64,000 nt of DNA from Cutibacterium sp. (GTDB lineage Bacteria > Actinomycetota > Actinomycetes > Propionibacteriales > Propionibacteriaceae): positions 340,150-404,149 of the forward strand of contig NZ_JAUNEJ010000002.1 in NCBI RefSeq assembly GCF_030525615.1, written 5' to 3'. The notes under the pieces are model-generated. The model ran no database searches. It was not told the origin of the DNA and saw nothing but the letters and a program-made list of their open reading frames with translations. Shown here one piece after another: positions 34,322 through 44,000 of this stretch. Position 1 is the stretch's first letter, and each line of letters opens with the position of its first letter. The position numbers and the translations under genes are program-made.

Positions 34322-34828
34322 ATGTCGCAAAGTGCAGCGAAATCGGAGGGGCTGGGCCCCGACCCTGCCGAGGTCGAGACGGCACTACAGGCATCGTGGG
34401 CCCTCGTCGACGTGGCCGCTCGGTCCCTCGCTGAACTTGCCGAAGATGTCAGTGCTCCTCAGTACCGACTTCTCGTTCTCATCGACGCCGGAGTGACGCG
34501 CGGGGTCGACTTGGCCCGCGACCTGGAGGTTCACTCATCGACCATCGCGCGGATGGTCGAACGTCTCGTCGCCAAGAACCTCATTGATCGCTCCCCTGAC
34601 CCTGCCGACCGCCGCGCCAATGTGCTCTCCCTCACCCCACGTGGTTCGACATTGGTACACGACGTCAACGACCATCGTCGACGTCAGCTCATCGACCTGC
34701 TCAGCTACCTGGAGCCAGACGAGATCGACACCGTCGTCACCGGACTCACCTTGTTCACCCGCGCCGCCGAAGCGAGCGGCCACGGCACTCCTACCCGTTC
34801 TTACCCAGAGGACTCCCGCCAGCAATGA
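34322..34828 (+). CDS. MarR-family transcriptional regulator
   Basis: A 168-residue winged-helix MarR protein with LARDLEVHSSTIARMVERLV as the DNA-binding helices and DRRANVLSLTPRG as the wing. The ATG at 34322 is chosen (GTG at 34316 is possible); the open frame further upstream lies across the operator. It overlaps the ClC gene by 4 bp (ATGA), so regulator and channel are co-translated. Ligand unknown; a stress or acid-related effector is plausible because ClC proteins often serve acid resistance. Confidence 0.85.
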   Translation: MSQSAAKSEGLGPDPAEVETALQASWALVDVAARSLAELAEDVSAPQYRLLVLIDAGVTRGVDLARDLEVHSSTIARMVERLVAKNLIDRSPDPADRRANVLSLTPRGSTLVHDVNDHRRRQLIDLLSYLEPDEIDTVVTGLTLFTRAAEASGHGTPTRSYPEDSRQQ

Positions 34829-36441
34829 CCGAAACCGCTGTCCGACCGGAGACCCGGGCCGCGTGGGCCAAGCGTCTGAGGCGTCTACGTCGCGCCCTGG
34901 TACCGCACCGCCCCAAAGCTTTCCGGGATTCCCTCAACCGATGGCTGCTCATGGGTACAGTCATCGGGATCGTGTCGGGAATCGGTGCCATCATCTTTTT
35001 CTTCTGTCTGGAAACCGGCACCCACTACCTGCTGGAAACGTTGGGCGGATACACCCCGCCGGGAACCCTGGGTGAAGGCGACGGCACTCCCGGAACCGGA
35101 TTGACGCGCCCCTGGGCGATCCCACTCGTAGTCACCGGCGGTGCCCTCGCGTCGGGAATCTTGGTGTATTTCGTCGCTCCCACCGCTAAGGGTCACGGCA
35201 CTGACAACGCCATTCGCGCCGTCCACCACGACCCGACGGGGCTGCAGGGCAAGGTCGCAGTCGTCAAGATCATCGCGTCCTCCCTGGTGATTGGCTCTGG
35301 CGGCTCAGGCGGTCGTGAGGGGCCGACCGCTCAGATCAGCGCGACCGTCATCTCCTCGCTGTGCCGGAAGCTCAAAATCGCCACGCCAGACGCCCGCATT
35401 GCCGTCTCGGCAGCAACAGCTTCCGGTATTGGGGCAATTTTCCGCGCTCCGCTGGGTGGCGCCCTGCTCGGTGCGGAGCTGCTCTATCGAGACGACATGG
35501 AGTCCGACGCGATCATGCCGTCCCTGGTGTCCTCAATCGTCGCTTTCGTCGTCTTCGGATCGGTCTACGGCTTCGAGCCGATTTTTGGATCGCTGAGTGG
35601 AGTGCAGTTCTCCCAACCGCTCCAGCTCCTCTGGTACGTCCTGCTGGGACTTGCAGCAGGGCTCATCGGAAAGCTCTACGTCGACGTCTTCTACGGCGGC
35701 ACCAAGTTCTTTGACCACCTCAACAAAATTCCCCGCTGGCTCGTCCCAGCCATCGGGGGTTTGGGCGCCGGCCTGCTCGGCCTGGTCATTCCCGCTTCCC
35801 TGGGGACTGGTTACGGATCGGTGCAGCAGGAGATGTTCGCCGACAACCTCATGCGTATGCCCTTGCTCATGGTGCTGGCCATTCCGTTCGCCAAAATCCT
35901 CTCAACGACCCTGTCGATTGGCTCGGGGGGTTCGGGCGGCGTTTTCGGTCCTGGCATGGTCATTGGCGGGGCCACCGGAGCTGCGCTGTGGCGTCTTCTC
36001 GAGGGGCTGCCGGGTATTCCGTCCTCCCCGATGAGCTTCGTCATCGTCGGCATGATTGCCTGCTTCGGATCGGTGACCCACGCCCCGCTAGGTATGTTGC
36101 TCATGGTCGGAGAGATGACCGGAAACCTGTCATTGCTGGCCCCCGGCATGATCGCCGTCGCAGTGGCCGGGCGCGTCGTCGGTGACACGTCGATCTACAC
36201 CTCTCAGCTCAAAGACCGTCTGGAGGGTCGTCGCGTCCACGCCATGGGCCGCGTCACGAAGTCGGCTGAATCCAAGCGACCGAAAACCGCTGCCAAGCAG
36301 CCCCTCGCCACGACGCCAGCGAACACCAAGAAGCCGTCAAGCAGGATCGTTCCGGAGGTCATTCGCGCCGAAGACCGTAAGCGGGAACTGCTCGTCCATT
36401 CCCCCCAACAGCCACATGACCCCGGTCACTCTTCTGTCTGA
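34825..36441 (+). CDS. ClC-family chloride channel or H+/Cl- antiporter
   Basis: A 538-residue ClC protein with about ten membrane helices. The first selectivity motif is GSGGSGGREGP, which keeps the gating Glu (in GREGP); a second GSGGSGGVFGP motif and the VTHAPLGMLLMVGEMTG region follow the family. There is no C-terminal CBS domain; instead the tail (about 450-538) is basic and probably cytoplasmic. Its start codon overlaps the marR stop. Confidence 0.9.
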   Translation: MTETAVRPETRAAWAKRLRRLRRALVPHRPKAFRDSLNRWLLMGTVIGIVSGIGAIIFFFCLETGTHYLLETLGGYTPPGTLGEGDGTPGTGLTRPWAIPLVVTGGALASGILVYFVAPTAKGHGTDNAIRAVHHDPTGLQGKVAVVKIIASSLVIGSGGSGGREGPTAQISATVISSLCRKLKIATPDARIAVSAATASGIGAIFRAPLGGALLGAELLYRDDMESDAIMPSLVSSIVAFVVFGSVYGFEPIFGSLSGVQFSQPLQLLWYVLLGLAAGLIGKLYVDVFYGGTKFFDHLNKIPRWLVPAIGGLGAGLLGLVIPASLGTGYGSVQQEMFADNLMRMPLLMVLAIPFAKILSTTLSIGSGGSGGVFGPGMVIGGATGAALWRLLEGLPGIPSSPMSFVIVGMIACFGSVTHAPLGMLLMVGEMTGNLSLLAPGMIAVAVAGRVVGDTSIYTSQLKDRLEGRRVHAMGRVTKSAESKRPKTAAKQPLATTPANTKKPSSRIVPEVIRAEDRKRELLVHSPQQPHDPGHSSV

Positions 36442-36443
36442 TC

Positions 36444-37847
36444 TCAGTCCGTCGTGGGACGGAACGGGCTGCGGCCATTGTGGCGCACCCAGCCGACCCC
36501 GATGACATACAGCACGACTGTCAAAGCCCCTGTTGACAACAACTGAGCGCGCACGTCGGGTGCGAACATACCCAGCACGATAATCCCCAGCAGCAGAATC
36601 ATCGCGGCCCAGGACACCACCGGGAACCCTTTGATTCGCATCGGCAGCGGACTGCCTTGGCGCTCGGCGCGGCGACGAAGCACGTACTGCGAGCAGATGG
36701 TGAAGAAATACGTCACGATGACGGTCGAGCCGACAATATTGAGCAAGGTGTTGAGCACGGCGTCACCCCACTTGAAGGTGGCCAGCACGCAGCAGAATCC
36801 GAAGAGCACGCTTGCGAGCACGGCGACCGCCGGCACCGAGCGTCCGTGGGTTCGCATGGCCGCGCGCGGGGCCATGCCGCGTTCAGCCAGAGACCCGAGC
36901 ATTCGCGCCGCGCCGTAAAGATTGGCGTTCAGGGAGCTGAGCAGGGCCAGCACGATGACGAGAGTCATCACCTCAGACGCGGCCGGGATTCCAGCCCGAT
37001 CCAGGACAGCGACGAAGGGAGAGGAGCTGAGCTTGGGGTCGTCCCAGGGGACCGCGATAATCATGACCGCCACCGATCCCATGTAGAACAGCAGAATTCG
37101 CCACACGATCGTCCGCACCGCCCGGGACACGTTTCGAGCCGGGTTCTCAGTTTCCGCCGCAGCCACCGCCATAATTTCGATACCGCCAAAGCTGAAGGCC
37201 ACCATGAGGAGGGCGGCGGCTACACCGGACCAGCCATTGGGCATGAACCCGCCGTGCCCGAGGAGGTTGGATGTTCCGGCAGCCGGTGCTGCCAGCACTC
37301 CGCAGATGAGCAGCACGCCGATAACGAGGAAAATGAGGATCGCAGCCACCTTGAGCAGGGCGAACCAGAACTCAAATTCCCCGAATCGGTCGACTCCGAG
37401 CAGGTTGATGGCCGTCAGGGCGACCAAGAAGATGAGTGTGAGCAGCCACACCGGCGCTATCGGCCACATGGCGACAAAAGTTGTCGCTGCTGCGATTGCC
37501 TCCGCCGCGACCACGATGACCAGCTGGATCCACCAGACCCAGCCCATAGCGAATCCGGCTGCTGGACCCATAGCGCGTGAGGTATATACCGAGAAGGCAC
37601 CAGAGTCGGGATATGCAGCGACCATCTCACCGAGCATGTACATGACAGCGATCACGAGCAGGCCGGCGACGATATACGCCACCAAGGTGGCCGGACCGGC
37701 CGCCGCAACTCCCTTACCGGAACCGACGAAAAGCCCGGTTCCAATAGCAGAGCCAAGGCTCATCATCACAAGGTGACGGCCTTTCATGCGCGGCTTGCCA
37801 CCTGCGGGGTCCGCAGATGTCTGCGTGACGTTCGTCTGTGTCGCCAT
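36444..37847 (-). CDS. APC-family amino acid permease
   Basis: A 467-residue, 12-TM amino acid transporter of the amino acid-polyamine-organocation superfamily. The TM1 motif SLGSAIGTGLFVGSGKG and the SFGGIEIMAVAAAETENPARN segment after TM6 are those of the GABA/proline/aromatic permease group. The ATG at 37847 has GAGGAG upstream. It ends 2 bp from the convergent ClC gene. Substrate not identified. Confidence 0.9.
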   Translation of the reverse strand: MATQTNVTQTSADPAGGKPRMKGRHLVMMSLGSAIGTGLFVGSGKGVAAAGPATLVAYIVAGLLVIAVMYMLGEMVAAYPDSGAFSVYTSRAMGPAAGFAMGWVWWIQLVIVVAAEAIAAATTFVAMWPIAPVWLLTLIFLVALTAINLLGVDRFGEFEFWFALLKVAAILIFLVIGVLLICGVLAAPAAGTSNLLGHGGFMPNGWSGVAAALLMVAFSFGGIEIMAVAAAETENPARNVSRAVRTIVWRILLFYMGSVAVMIIAVPWDDPKLSSSPFVAVLDRAGIPAASEVMTLVIVLALLSSLNANLYGAARMLGSLAERGMAPRAAMRTHGRSVPAVAVLASVLFGFCCVLATFKWGDAVLNTLLNIVGSTVIVTYFFTICSQYVLRRRAERQGSPLPMRIKGFPVVSWAAMILLLGIIVLGMFAPDVRAQLLSTGALTVVLYVIGVGWVRHNGRSPFRPTTD

Positions 37848-37951
37848 GGTCGCTCCTCACCTACCTGTAGGTGGAGCTGATGTTAAAGCCGAGTCCACTG
37901 TCAAGGGATAGCTGTTTCCATGGTGGGACGGGATACAGCTGACGTGACGTC

Positions 37952-38443
37952 TCAGTCAGAGACGGCCAGCTGGCTTTTCTCCTCCGCAATAAGTCCGTCG
38001 CGAACGCGGCTAAGAATGGTCTCCAGATCGTTGAGATGACCGTGATCTAGGTCACCGAAGACAACCCGGCGCACCAGGGCTGCATGGCCGGGTGCGGCCT
38101 GTTTGAGCGCGGTCATTCCGCAATCGGTGAGGTGGATCAGGGCGCCACGGCCATCGGAACAGCAACTGCGCCGCTCAACGAGACCGCGTTTTTCCATACG
38201 CGTGAGGTGATGGGAGAGCCTGGAGCGCTCCCACCCCATGTGCTCGGCCAGTGCGACGACTCTCATCTCACCACCGTCGGTCTCCGAGAGTCGAACGAGC
38301 ACTTCGAAATCCTGCACAGACAGCTGCGAGTCGCGCGATAGCTGACGATTGAGTACAGCTGGCAAGGTGGTCGTTACCTCCAACCACAGGCGCCAAACCC
38401 GCTGTTGGTGGTCATCCAGCCAAACGGTGCGATCCTCTGTCAC
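37952..38443 (-). CDS. MarR-family transcriptional regulator
   Basis: A 163-residue MarR protein. The recognition region is MGWERSRLSHHLTRMEKRGLV and the wing contains CCSDGRGALIHLT. The start is GTG at 38443 with AAAGGAGG about 7 nt upstream. Two strong palindromes just upstream (38457-38521) look like its operators, suggesting autoregulation. A role in controlling the neighbouring permease is possible but not shown. Confidence 0.85.
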   Translation of the reverse strand: MTEDRTVWLDDHQQRVWRLWLEVTTTLPAVLNRQLSRDSQLSVQDFEVLVRLSETDGGEMRVVALAEHMGWERSRLSHHLTRMEKRGLVERRSCCSDGRGALIHLTDCGMTALKQAAPGHAALVRRVVFGDLDHGHLNDLETILSRVRDGLIAEEKSQLAVSD

Positions 38444-38820
38444 TGCGCCTCCTTTGTTCTGGAGTATAGAAGCTCATTAGGTACTCCAGAACCCCTCTTA
38501 TTGACATATCAACCTAAGAGGGACGCATTCCCCTGACCGACGCCGCCGCTGTCCCGGCCCTTTTACCATCGCCTCCACAGGTCTTGGCCTGAACCCCCGC
38601 TGGTCTCGAGTTCAAGGCAGCGCCAAAATCTCCCACCCCGACGTCAGCCTGGCTGAAATTGTGCCCTCGCGATCGATACCGTGCTGAGTCACGGGTTCAG
38701 GACGTGCGCCATGAAGCACAAATGACCGTGAGAATTCCACTAACCCGAATTTGACAAGCCAGAACATCGACGGAACACCTGTTGCGCAGAAGTGTCCGAG
38801 TTGCCTGCCACCATGTTTCC
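38444..38820. other. Intergenic region between marR and sbcD-like genes
   Basis: About 375 bp between divergent genes. Apart from the palindromes at 38457-38521 I see nothing identifiable; there is no good ribosome binding site before the ATG at 38821. Confidence 0.5.
38457..38521. promoter_or_regulatory. Two inverted repeats upstream of the MarR gene
   Basis: The first is TTCTGGAGTA-N15-TACTCCAGAA (38457-38491), perfect over ten bases. The second is CCTCTTA-N14-TAAGAGG (38494-38521), with an inner TTGA/TCAA pair. They start about 14 bp upstream of the marR GTG and are good operator candidates. Confidence 0.55.
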
Positions 38821-39999
38821 ATGACGAGATTCCTCCATACCTCGGATTGGCAACTAGGGATGACTCGGCACTATCTGTCCAGGCGGGGCGACGATGATCC
38901 GCAGGCTCGGTTCACTGCCGACCGAATTGAAACAGTGCGCACGCTGGGCGAGGTTGCCCGGAAAGAACAGTGCGAATTCGTTGTCGTAGCCGGCGATGTT
39001 TTCGAGACCCATAACGTTTCCGCACAAATCATCGCCCGCAGCTGCGACGCGATGGAATCCATCGGTTTGCCCGTTTATCTGCTGCCAGGAAACCACGACA
39101 GTCTGGAACCCGGATGTTTGTGGGATGGTACAGAATTCACCCAACACTGCCCTAGCAATGTCCATGTTCTGCGCGATCAGTCTGAAATCGACGTTACTGT
39201 TGCCGACGGCTCCGTCATCGCACAGATCGTCGCTGCTCCCCTGACGACCCGACATCCATCGGCCGATCCGCTAGCAAAACTTGCTAACAGCTTGGAACCC
39301 ACTCAGATTCCACGCATCCTGGTTGGTCACGGCCAACTGGAGGGATTGTCGAATGATCGCCGGGAAGCCCTCATCTCGCGAGCCCCATTAGAAAATGCCA
39401 TCGCCCGTGGCGCATTGACCTACGTCGCCCTCGGAGACCGTCACATCGCATGGCCAGTCGACGATGACCATGCCGCAATTCGCTACTGCGGCACCCAGGA
39501 GACGACGAGTTTCAAAGAGGAAACTGTTGGCACCGCAGTCGTCGTCGACCTTGACGAACCACTGACGTGCACGACGATCGAGGTTGGCACCTGGCTGCAC
39601 GCCCGGGTTAGTCAAGACGTCGCAAATGAAGCGGATCTGGAGGTCCTACGAGACCGGTTCGATTCTTTCGATCATCGGGACCGCACCATCATCCGTTATG
39701 ACCTGCACGGTCAGCTCACTATTTCCCAAAAAGCCAAACTTGACGAGATCATTGCCCACTACGAGACAGTTTTCGCCAGCTTGGAACCCAGTGAGAACCG
39801 TCATGATCTGACGATCGTCGGAGACGATGCCAGCTTGGACGATGCCGACCTACCGACATGGGTAAAGGACACAGCCAAGGAACTATCAGATATGTGTGCC
39901 ACCAATGAGGACGCCGCCCAAGCCCTCATTCTCCTGCACAGTCTTGTGAACGCCGAGAGCCCCGCTACGGCAACCCGAAATGCTGAGGTGGCCCGATGA
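38821..39999 (+). CDS. SbcD/YhaO-like DNA repair exonuclease (metallophosphoesterase)
   Basis: A 392-residue calcineurin-like phosphoesterase of the Mre11/SbcD type. Metal-binding motifs are HTSDWQLG, VVVAGDVFE, LLPGNHDSLEP, VGHGQLEG and ALGDRHIAWP. Such proteins act with an SbcC/Rad50-like ATPase on DNA ends or hairpins. The ATG at 38821 begins the family-like sequence. It overlaps the partner gene by 4 bp (ATGA). Confidence 0.88.
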   Translation: MTRFLHTSDWQLGMTRHYLSRRGDDDPQARFTADRIETVRTLGEVARKEQCEFVVVAGDVFETHNVSAQIIARSCDAMESIGLPVYLLPGNHDSLEPGCLWDGTEFTQHCPSNVHVLRDQSEIDVTVADGSVIAQIVAAPLTTRHPSADPLAKLANSLEPTQIPRILVGHGQLEGLSNDRREALISRAPLENAIARGALTYVALGDRHIAWPVDDDHAAIRYCGTQETTSFKEETVGTAVVVDLDEPLTCTTIEVGTWLHARVSQDVANEADLEVLRDRFDSFDHRDRTIIRYDLHGQLTISQKAKLDEIIAHYETVFASLEPSENRHDLTIVGDDASLDDADLPTWVKDTAKELSDMCATNEDAAQALILLHSLVNAESPATATRNAEVAR

Positions 40000-42602
40000 A
40001 ACTGCATCGCATTCACGTCGAGAACTTCAAAGCCATCAATAACCGCACTCTTGAGTTACCCGACGCCGGGATCGTCGTTGCAACTGGCCCCAACGAGATC
40101 GGCAAGACCTCCATGATCGAGGCCCTCGACTTTGTTCTCGACAGCAAGTACAAGGCCAGCTCGACGAGGAAAGAAATCAAAGAAGCCCAGCCCTACGGCA
40201 CCTCACTCCCGGTGGTCGTCGAGGCTGAGATGACCATCGGTGAGCACCGGTTCGTCCACCGCAAGAGATTCATCAAGGACCGGGAGTCCTCGCTGAGGTT
40301 CATCTCGGGTCCGCGAGCCGGGCAGATCATCACCGGGGATGAAGCCGTCGAGACGATGGGAACGTTGCTCGCCGGGGCCGACATGACGCTGTGGAATGCC
40401 CTGCGACTCATGCAAGCCAGCGGTCTGTCACCATTACGGTTGGACTCTTCCAAAGCCTTGACGACTGCGCTGGAGCAGGCTGGTGGCCAGAAGCCCGACG
40501 AGGACTCGATGGGCGGCTTGATGGACCGTGTGCGTGCCGAGTACGAGCGGTATTACCAGAAAAACGGCAAGGAACGCGAAGCGGCTTTCCGGGAGCGCGA
40601 ACAGCTGGAGACCGTCAACCGTGAACTTGAGGAGGCTACAGCACGCCTGAAGGAGATCGAGGAGGTCGTCGCAAAGCTCGAAGAGAAAAATGTCGAGATC
40701 AGCCACGACCATGACGTTGTGGCATCCAAGGAGACCGAGTGTCAACAAACCCAAGCTGCCCTCAACAGGCTCGCCGAGCTGGAAAAACAGGTCGAGGCCA
40801 CCAGCCGCGAAGCCGAAGAGGCGTGTCAGCGTCATAGCGCAACCAAGACGGCCCACGAAACACGGACCAAGCTCGTCGAAGGCCTGAAAGAGGCCCAAGT
40901 ACAACACGAACAGTGCAAGCAGATCGCCGCTGACAATGCCGAAAAGAGCAAAGCGGTTGCCGATGAACTCACAGAAGCTCAGACTGCTCTGGACGACGCC
41001 AAAACCAGGGTTACCGACGCTGAGAACGCTGAGAACAAAGCACGACGTACCCTTGCGACAGTTCGAGCCGGAGAAGAAGCGGCGAAGGCCCGCAAACAGC
41101 TGGACCGTATCTTGGAACTCAAGAAACGCATTGCCGACGGACAGCAGCGTCTCGACGCTGAGAAGGTAACACGCCACCTGCTGGCCAGGCTCAAGACAGC
41201 TGCGAAGGCCGACGATCGCGCCAGAGACGCAGCAGCGTTGGCCAGCACCCAGCTGGTGATCGAGCACCAGGCAGAGGGCGTCCCGGTGCGAATTGACGGC
41301 ACTGATCTTGATCTCCCTGTCGGCCATACGACCCAGCGCAACATCGACGGTGAACTCGTCATGGAGATGGGCGAGGCCTGGAGATTGAAAATCTCCCCGA
41401 CTGCGGAGGTCATGGTCCTGGGACGCAAAGCGGAAACGACCCACCAAGCCGTCGTGTCCCTCCTTGAGGAGCTGGGCGTGGCCAGCCTGGACCAAGCCGA
41501 GGCCCGGATGGCTGAGCGCAACGTTCTGGAGTCGAACGTTGCTGCCTGGCGGGAGCAGCTGGAACGTGAACAGGGTGAGAGCACTATTCAAGAACTCGAA
41601 GCTCTGGCCGATCAGGCTGTCGAAGAGGTCGATCTCACTCCCGCACAGGCCCAGGAGCTGGAAGACGCTGCTGTCGCCAAAGCCAACGACGCTCGCAACG
41701 ACGAACGACAGGCCCAAGCACGGTTCAACGCCGTGGACAAGCGTGACGGTGAGATACACGACAAGGTCATTCGCGCCAATATCGCCCTCGAGAATGCCTC
41801 CGAGACTGTCACCCGGCTTACCGAGGAGGTGGCCGCTGCACGCGAGATCGTCCCGGACGACGATTTGGCCGAGGCCCTCACGATCGCCAAGGAACACGTC
41901 CGGGTCGCGAAGGGCAACGCAGACCGCGCCGCAGCCGCACTGGCCGAACGCAACCCCGATCAAGTTCATGCCGAGGCGCAGGGAAGTCGGCTAGCCCTCG
42001 AAAGGGCAGCCGCTCGCCTTGAGGACGACATCAATCGTCAGTCAGAACTCAAGGGACAGCTGCAAGGTCTGGGGCGCCAGGACCGCCAGGAACATTACGA
42101 CGCTTTGGAAACCGAAAGGCACCAACTTGCCCGACGCGTCGACGGGCTGGAGAGCCGGGCACGGTCGACCAAGTTGCTGTACGAGACTCTCAGCCGTCAC
42201 CTCGATGAGGTGCGTCAGTCGTACGTGGCCCCGTTCACCGAGGAAATCGACCAGATCGGCAGAGCCGTGTTCGGCCATGATCTCCACGTCGAAATTGACT
42301 CCACGTTGACGGTGGTAGCTCGCCAACTCAAGGGGGCGCGCTTGGTGTGGAACCAGCTGTCATCGGGGGCCCGCGAACAGCTGGGATTGGTCGTCCGACT
42401 GGCCGCAGCCCGCCTCGTCGACCCCGATGACGGAGTTCCCGTGATTCTCGACGACGCCTTGGTCTACTCGGATCCGGTAAAGGTGCGGCACATCCTCACC
42501 GAGCTTGGCCAAAGCGCCCAGACAAATCAGATCGTGATACTCACCAGCGCGCCGGAAAGATACGACTCAGTTCCAGGGGTTCAGCAGGTTCGGTTCGAGT
42601 GA
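39996..42602 (+). CDS. SbcC/YhaN-like SMC-type ATPase without a zinc hook
   Basis: An 868-residue ATPase of the Rad50/SbcC superfamily. Walker A is GPNEIGKTS (31-39), the ABC signature is LSSGAREQLG (about 785) and Walker B is VPVILDDAL (about 812). Two long charged coiled-coil stretches (about 185-405 and 510-745) flank a region of about 410-500 that is not coiled coil and has beta-like stretches (VPVRIDGTDLDLPVG, WRLKISPTAEVMVLG). No CxxC zinc hook is present. It therefore resembles YhaN-type proteins more than classical SbcC. It is co-translated with the nuclease subunit. Confidence 0.87.
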   Translation: MKLHRIHVENFKAINNRTLELPDAGIVVATGPNEIGKTSMIEALDFVLDSKYKASSTRKEIKEAQPYGTSLPVVVEAEMTIGEHRFVHRKRFIKDRESSLRFISGPRAGQIITGDEAVETMGTLLAGADMTLWNALRLMQASGLSPLRLDSSKALTTALEQAGGQKPDEDSMGGLMDRVRAEYERYYQKNGKEREAAFREREQLETVNRELEEATARLKEIEEVVAKLEEKNVEISHDHDVVASKETECQQTQAALNRLAELEKQVEATSREAEEACQRHSATKTAHETRTKLVEGLKEAQVQHEQCKQIAADNAEKSKAVADELTEAQTALDDAKTRVTDAENAENKARRTLATVRAGEEAAKARKQLDRILELKKRIADGQQRLDAEKVTRHLLARLKTAAKADDRARDAAALASTQLVIEHQAEGVPVRIDGTDLDLPVGHTTQRNIDGELVMEMGEAWRLKISPTAEVMVLGRKAETTHQAVVSLLEELGVASLDQAEARMAERNVLESNVAAWREQLEREQGESTIQELEALADQAVEEVDLTPAQAQELEDAAVAKANDARNDERQAQARFNAVDKRDGEIHDKVIRANIALENASETVTRLTEEVAAAREIVPDDDLAEALTIAKEHVRVAKGNADRAAAALAERNPDQVHAEAQGSRLALERAAARLEDDINRQSELKGQLQGLGRQDRQEHYDALETERHQLARRVDGLESRARSTKLLYETLSRHLDEVRQSYVAPFTEEIDQIGRAVFGHDLHVEIDSTLTVVARQLKGARLVWNQLSSGAREQLGLVVRLAAARLVDPDDGVPVILDDALVYSDPVKVRHILTELGQSAQTNQIVILTSAPERYDSVPGVQQVRFE

Positions 42603-42659
42603 ATATGTGTGAGGCCCGAGGGTCATCGACCTAGGAGCAGCGAATCGTCCGAAGCGTGC

Positions 42660-44000
42660 TCACGCTCCAACCCGCATCCAGGTGTCTCCGTGAGCACGCC
42701 AGGCCAGAATCGCGCAACGAATGACCATAAACCCGCCAAAGGCGATCCACAACCAAACGACCGCTGCGGCCGGGTCGCCTGGCGCCCAAAGATGGACCGC
42801 CCACGCCATCGGCAGGTACGCCAGGAGCATGACAACCTGGGCTCCCGAGAGCCACCGTCCATCGCCCGCTCCAATGAGTACTCCGTCGAGGACGAAAGCG
42901 GGTCCGGCGATGACCTGCTCAACGGCCACCACGACAAGACCGGCCGCCACCGCCCGATGAACTGCCGGATCATTCGTGTAGATGGCGGGGATCAGCTGGT
43001 GGAATGCCACCAAGAGAACTCCAACGACAACTCCGGCCCACATTCCCCACCGGGTCATGGTGGCCGTCAAGGAACGAGTACGTCGGATATCTCCGGCTCC
43101 TAAACTCGCCCCGGTCAAAGCCTGGCCAGCAATACCCAAGGCATCCATTGTCATGAGGACGAGGTTCCAGATCGTCATCGTCACCTGATAGGAAGCCATG
43201 GTGATAGCTCCCGCTCGTGCCGCCACCCACGTCGTCAGGTAGAGGGCAGCGCGGAGCGCGAGGGTACGGATGAGCAGCGGGATACCGTCGCGCAGGCTCG
43301 AGGCGATTCCACTCACATGGGGCACCAGGCTCAGGTCCAGACCGCAGGTACGTCTCCACAGCACCCACACCAACGCCACCGCCATGGCAATCTGGCAGAT
43401 CAGGGTGCCACTGGCCGACCCCTCAATTCCCCAGCCCATCCCGAGCACAAACCACAGGTTGAGCACCAGGTTGAGGCTGAACGTGACGACGGTGACGACC
43501 AGCGGAGTCCTGGTGTCTTGAAATCCTCGCAGTACTCCGGTGACGGCCATCGTTGCCAGCATTGCAGGCACCCCAAAGCCGGTAATGCGTAGGTATCGTC
43601 CGGCCTGTTCAGCGACCACACCACTGGCACCGAACCAACCGGCGACCGTCGTCGGGATGACCACCAGCATGGTCGCGACAAGAATGCCGATGATGAGAGA
43701 CAGCCACAACCCGTCAACACCGGCCTGGGCTGCGCCGTGACGATCCCCCGCCCCCACCCGGCGCGAGGAGGTAGCCGTCGTCGCATAGGCAAGGAAGACG
43801 AAAAGGCCCGTAAAGGTTGTCAGGGCTGACGAAGCAACGCCGAGGCCTGCCAACTGGGCAGTGCCCAAGTGCCCGACAACGGCAGAATCCGCAACGAGGA
43901 ACAGCGGCTCAGCCACCAAGGACAAGAAAGCGGGTACCGCCAGATTCAAGATCTGGCGGTACCCGGCCTCAGGGAGCGTGTTGCGACCCTGTGCGGCCAT
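42660..44000 (-). CDS. MATE-family (DinF-type) multidrug efflux transporter
   Basis: A 446-residue protein with about 12 membrane helices. The N-terminal LAVPAFLSLVAEPLFLVADS and AVVGHLGTAQLAGLGVA are typical of the DinF branch of MATE transporters. The repeated half has GQALTGASLGAGD. It would export cationic or organic compounds using Na+ or H+. The ATG at 44000 shares one base with the tetR stop, so the two genes are an operon and the transporter is presumably controlled by that TetR. Confidence 0.9.
   Translation of the reverse strand: MAAQGRNTLPEAGYRQILNLAVPAFLSLVAEPLFLVADSAVVGHLGTAQLAGLGVASSALTTFTGLFVFLAYATTATSSRRVGAGDRHGAAQAGVDGLWLSLIIGILVATMLVVIPTTVAGWFGASGVVAEQAGRYLRITGFGVPAMLATMAVTGVLRGFQDTRTPLVVTVVTFSLNLVLNLWFVLGMGWGIEGSASGTLICQIAMAVALVWVLWRRTCGLDLSLVPHVSGIASSLRDGIPLLIRTLALRAALYLTTWVAARAGAITMASYQVTMTIWNLVLMTMDALGIAGQALTGASLGAGDIRRTRSLTATMTRWGMWAGVVVGVLLVAFHQLIPAIYTNDPAVHRAVAAGLVVVAVEQVIAGPAFVLDGVLIGAGDGRWLSGAQVVMLLAYLPMAWAVHLWAPGDPAAAVVWLWIAFGGFMVIRCAILAWRAHGDTWMRVGA

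Noticed and set aside
33121..34434. A 437-codon plus-strand frame opposite the hydroxyacid dehydrogenase gene
   Set aside because: Antisense shadow; the dehydrogenase on the minus strand has complete catalytic motifs.
40434..41969. A long open frame (511 codons) on the minus strand opposite the SbcC-like gene
   Set aside because: It is a mirror of a GC-rich coding region, lacks a ribosome binding site and has a composition unlike a folded protein. The plus-strand gene has all ATPase motifs.
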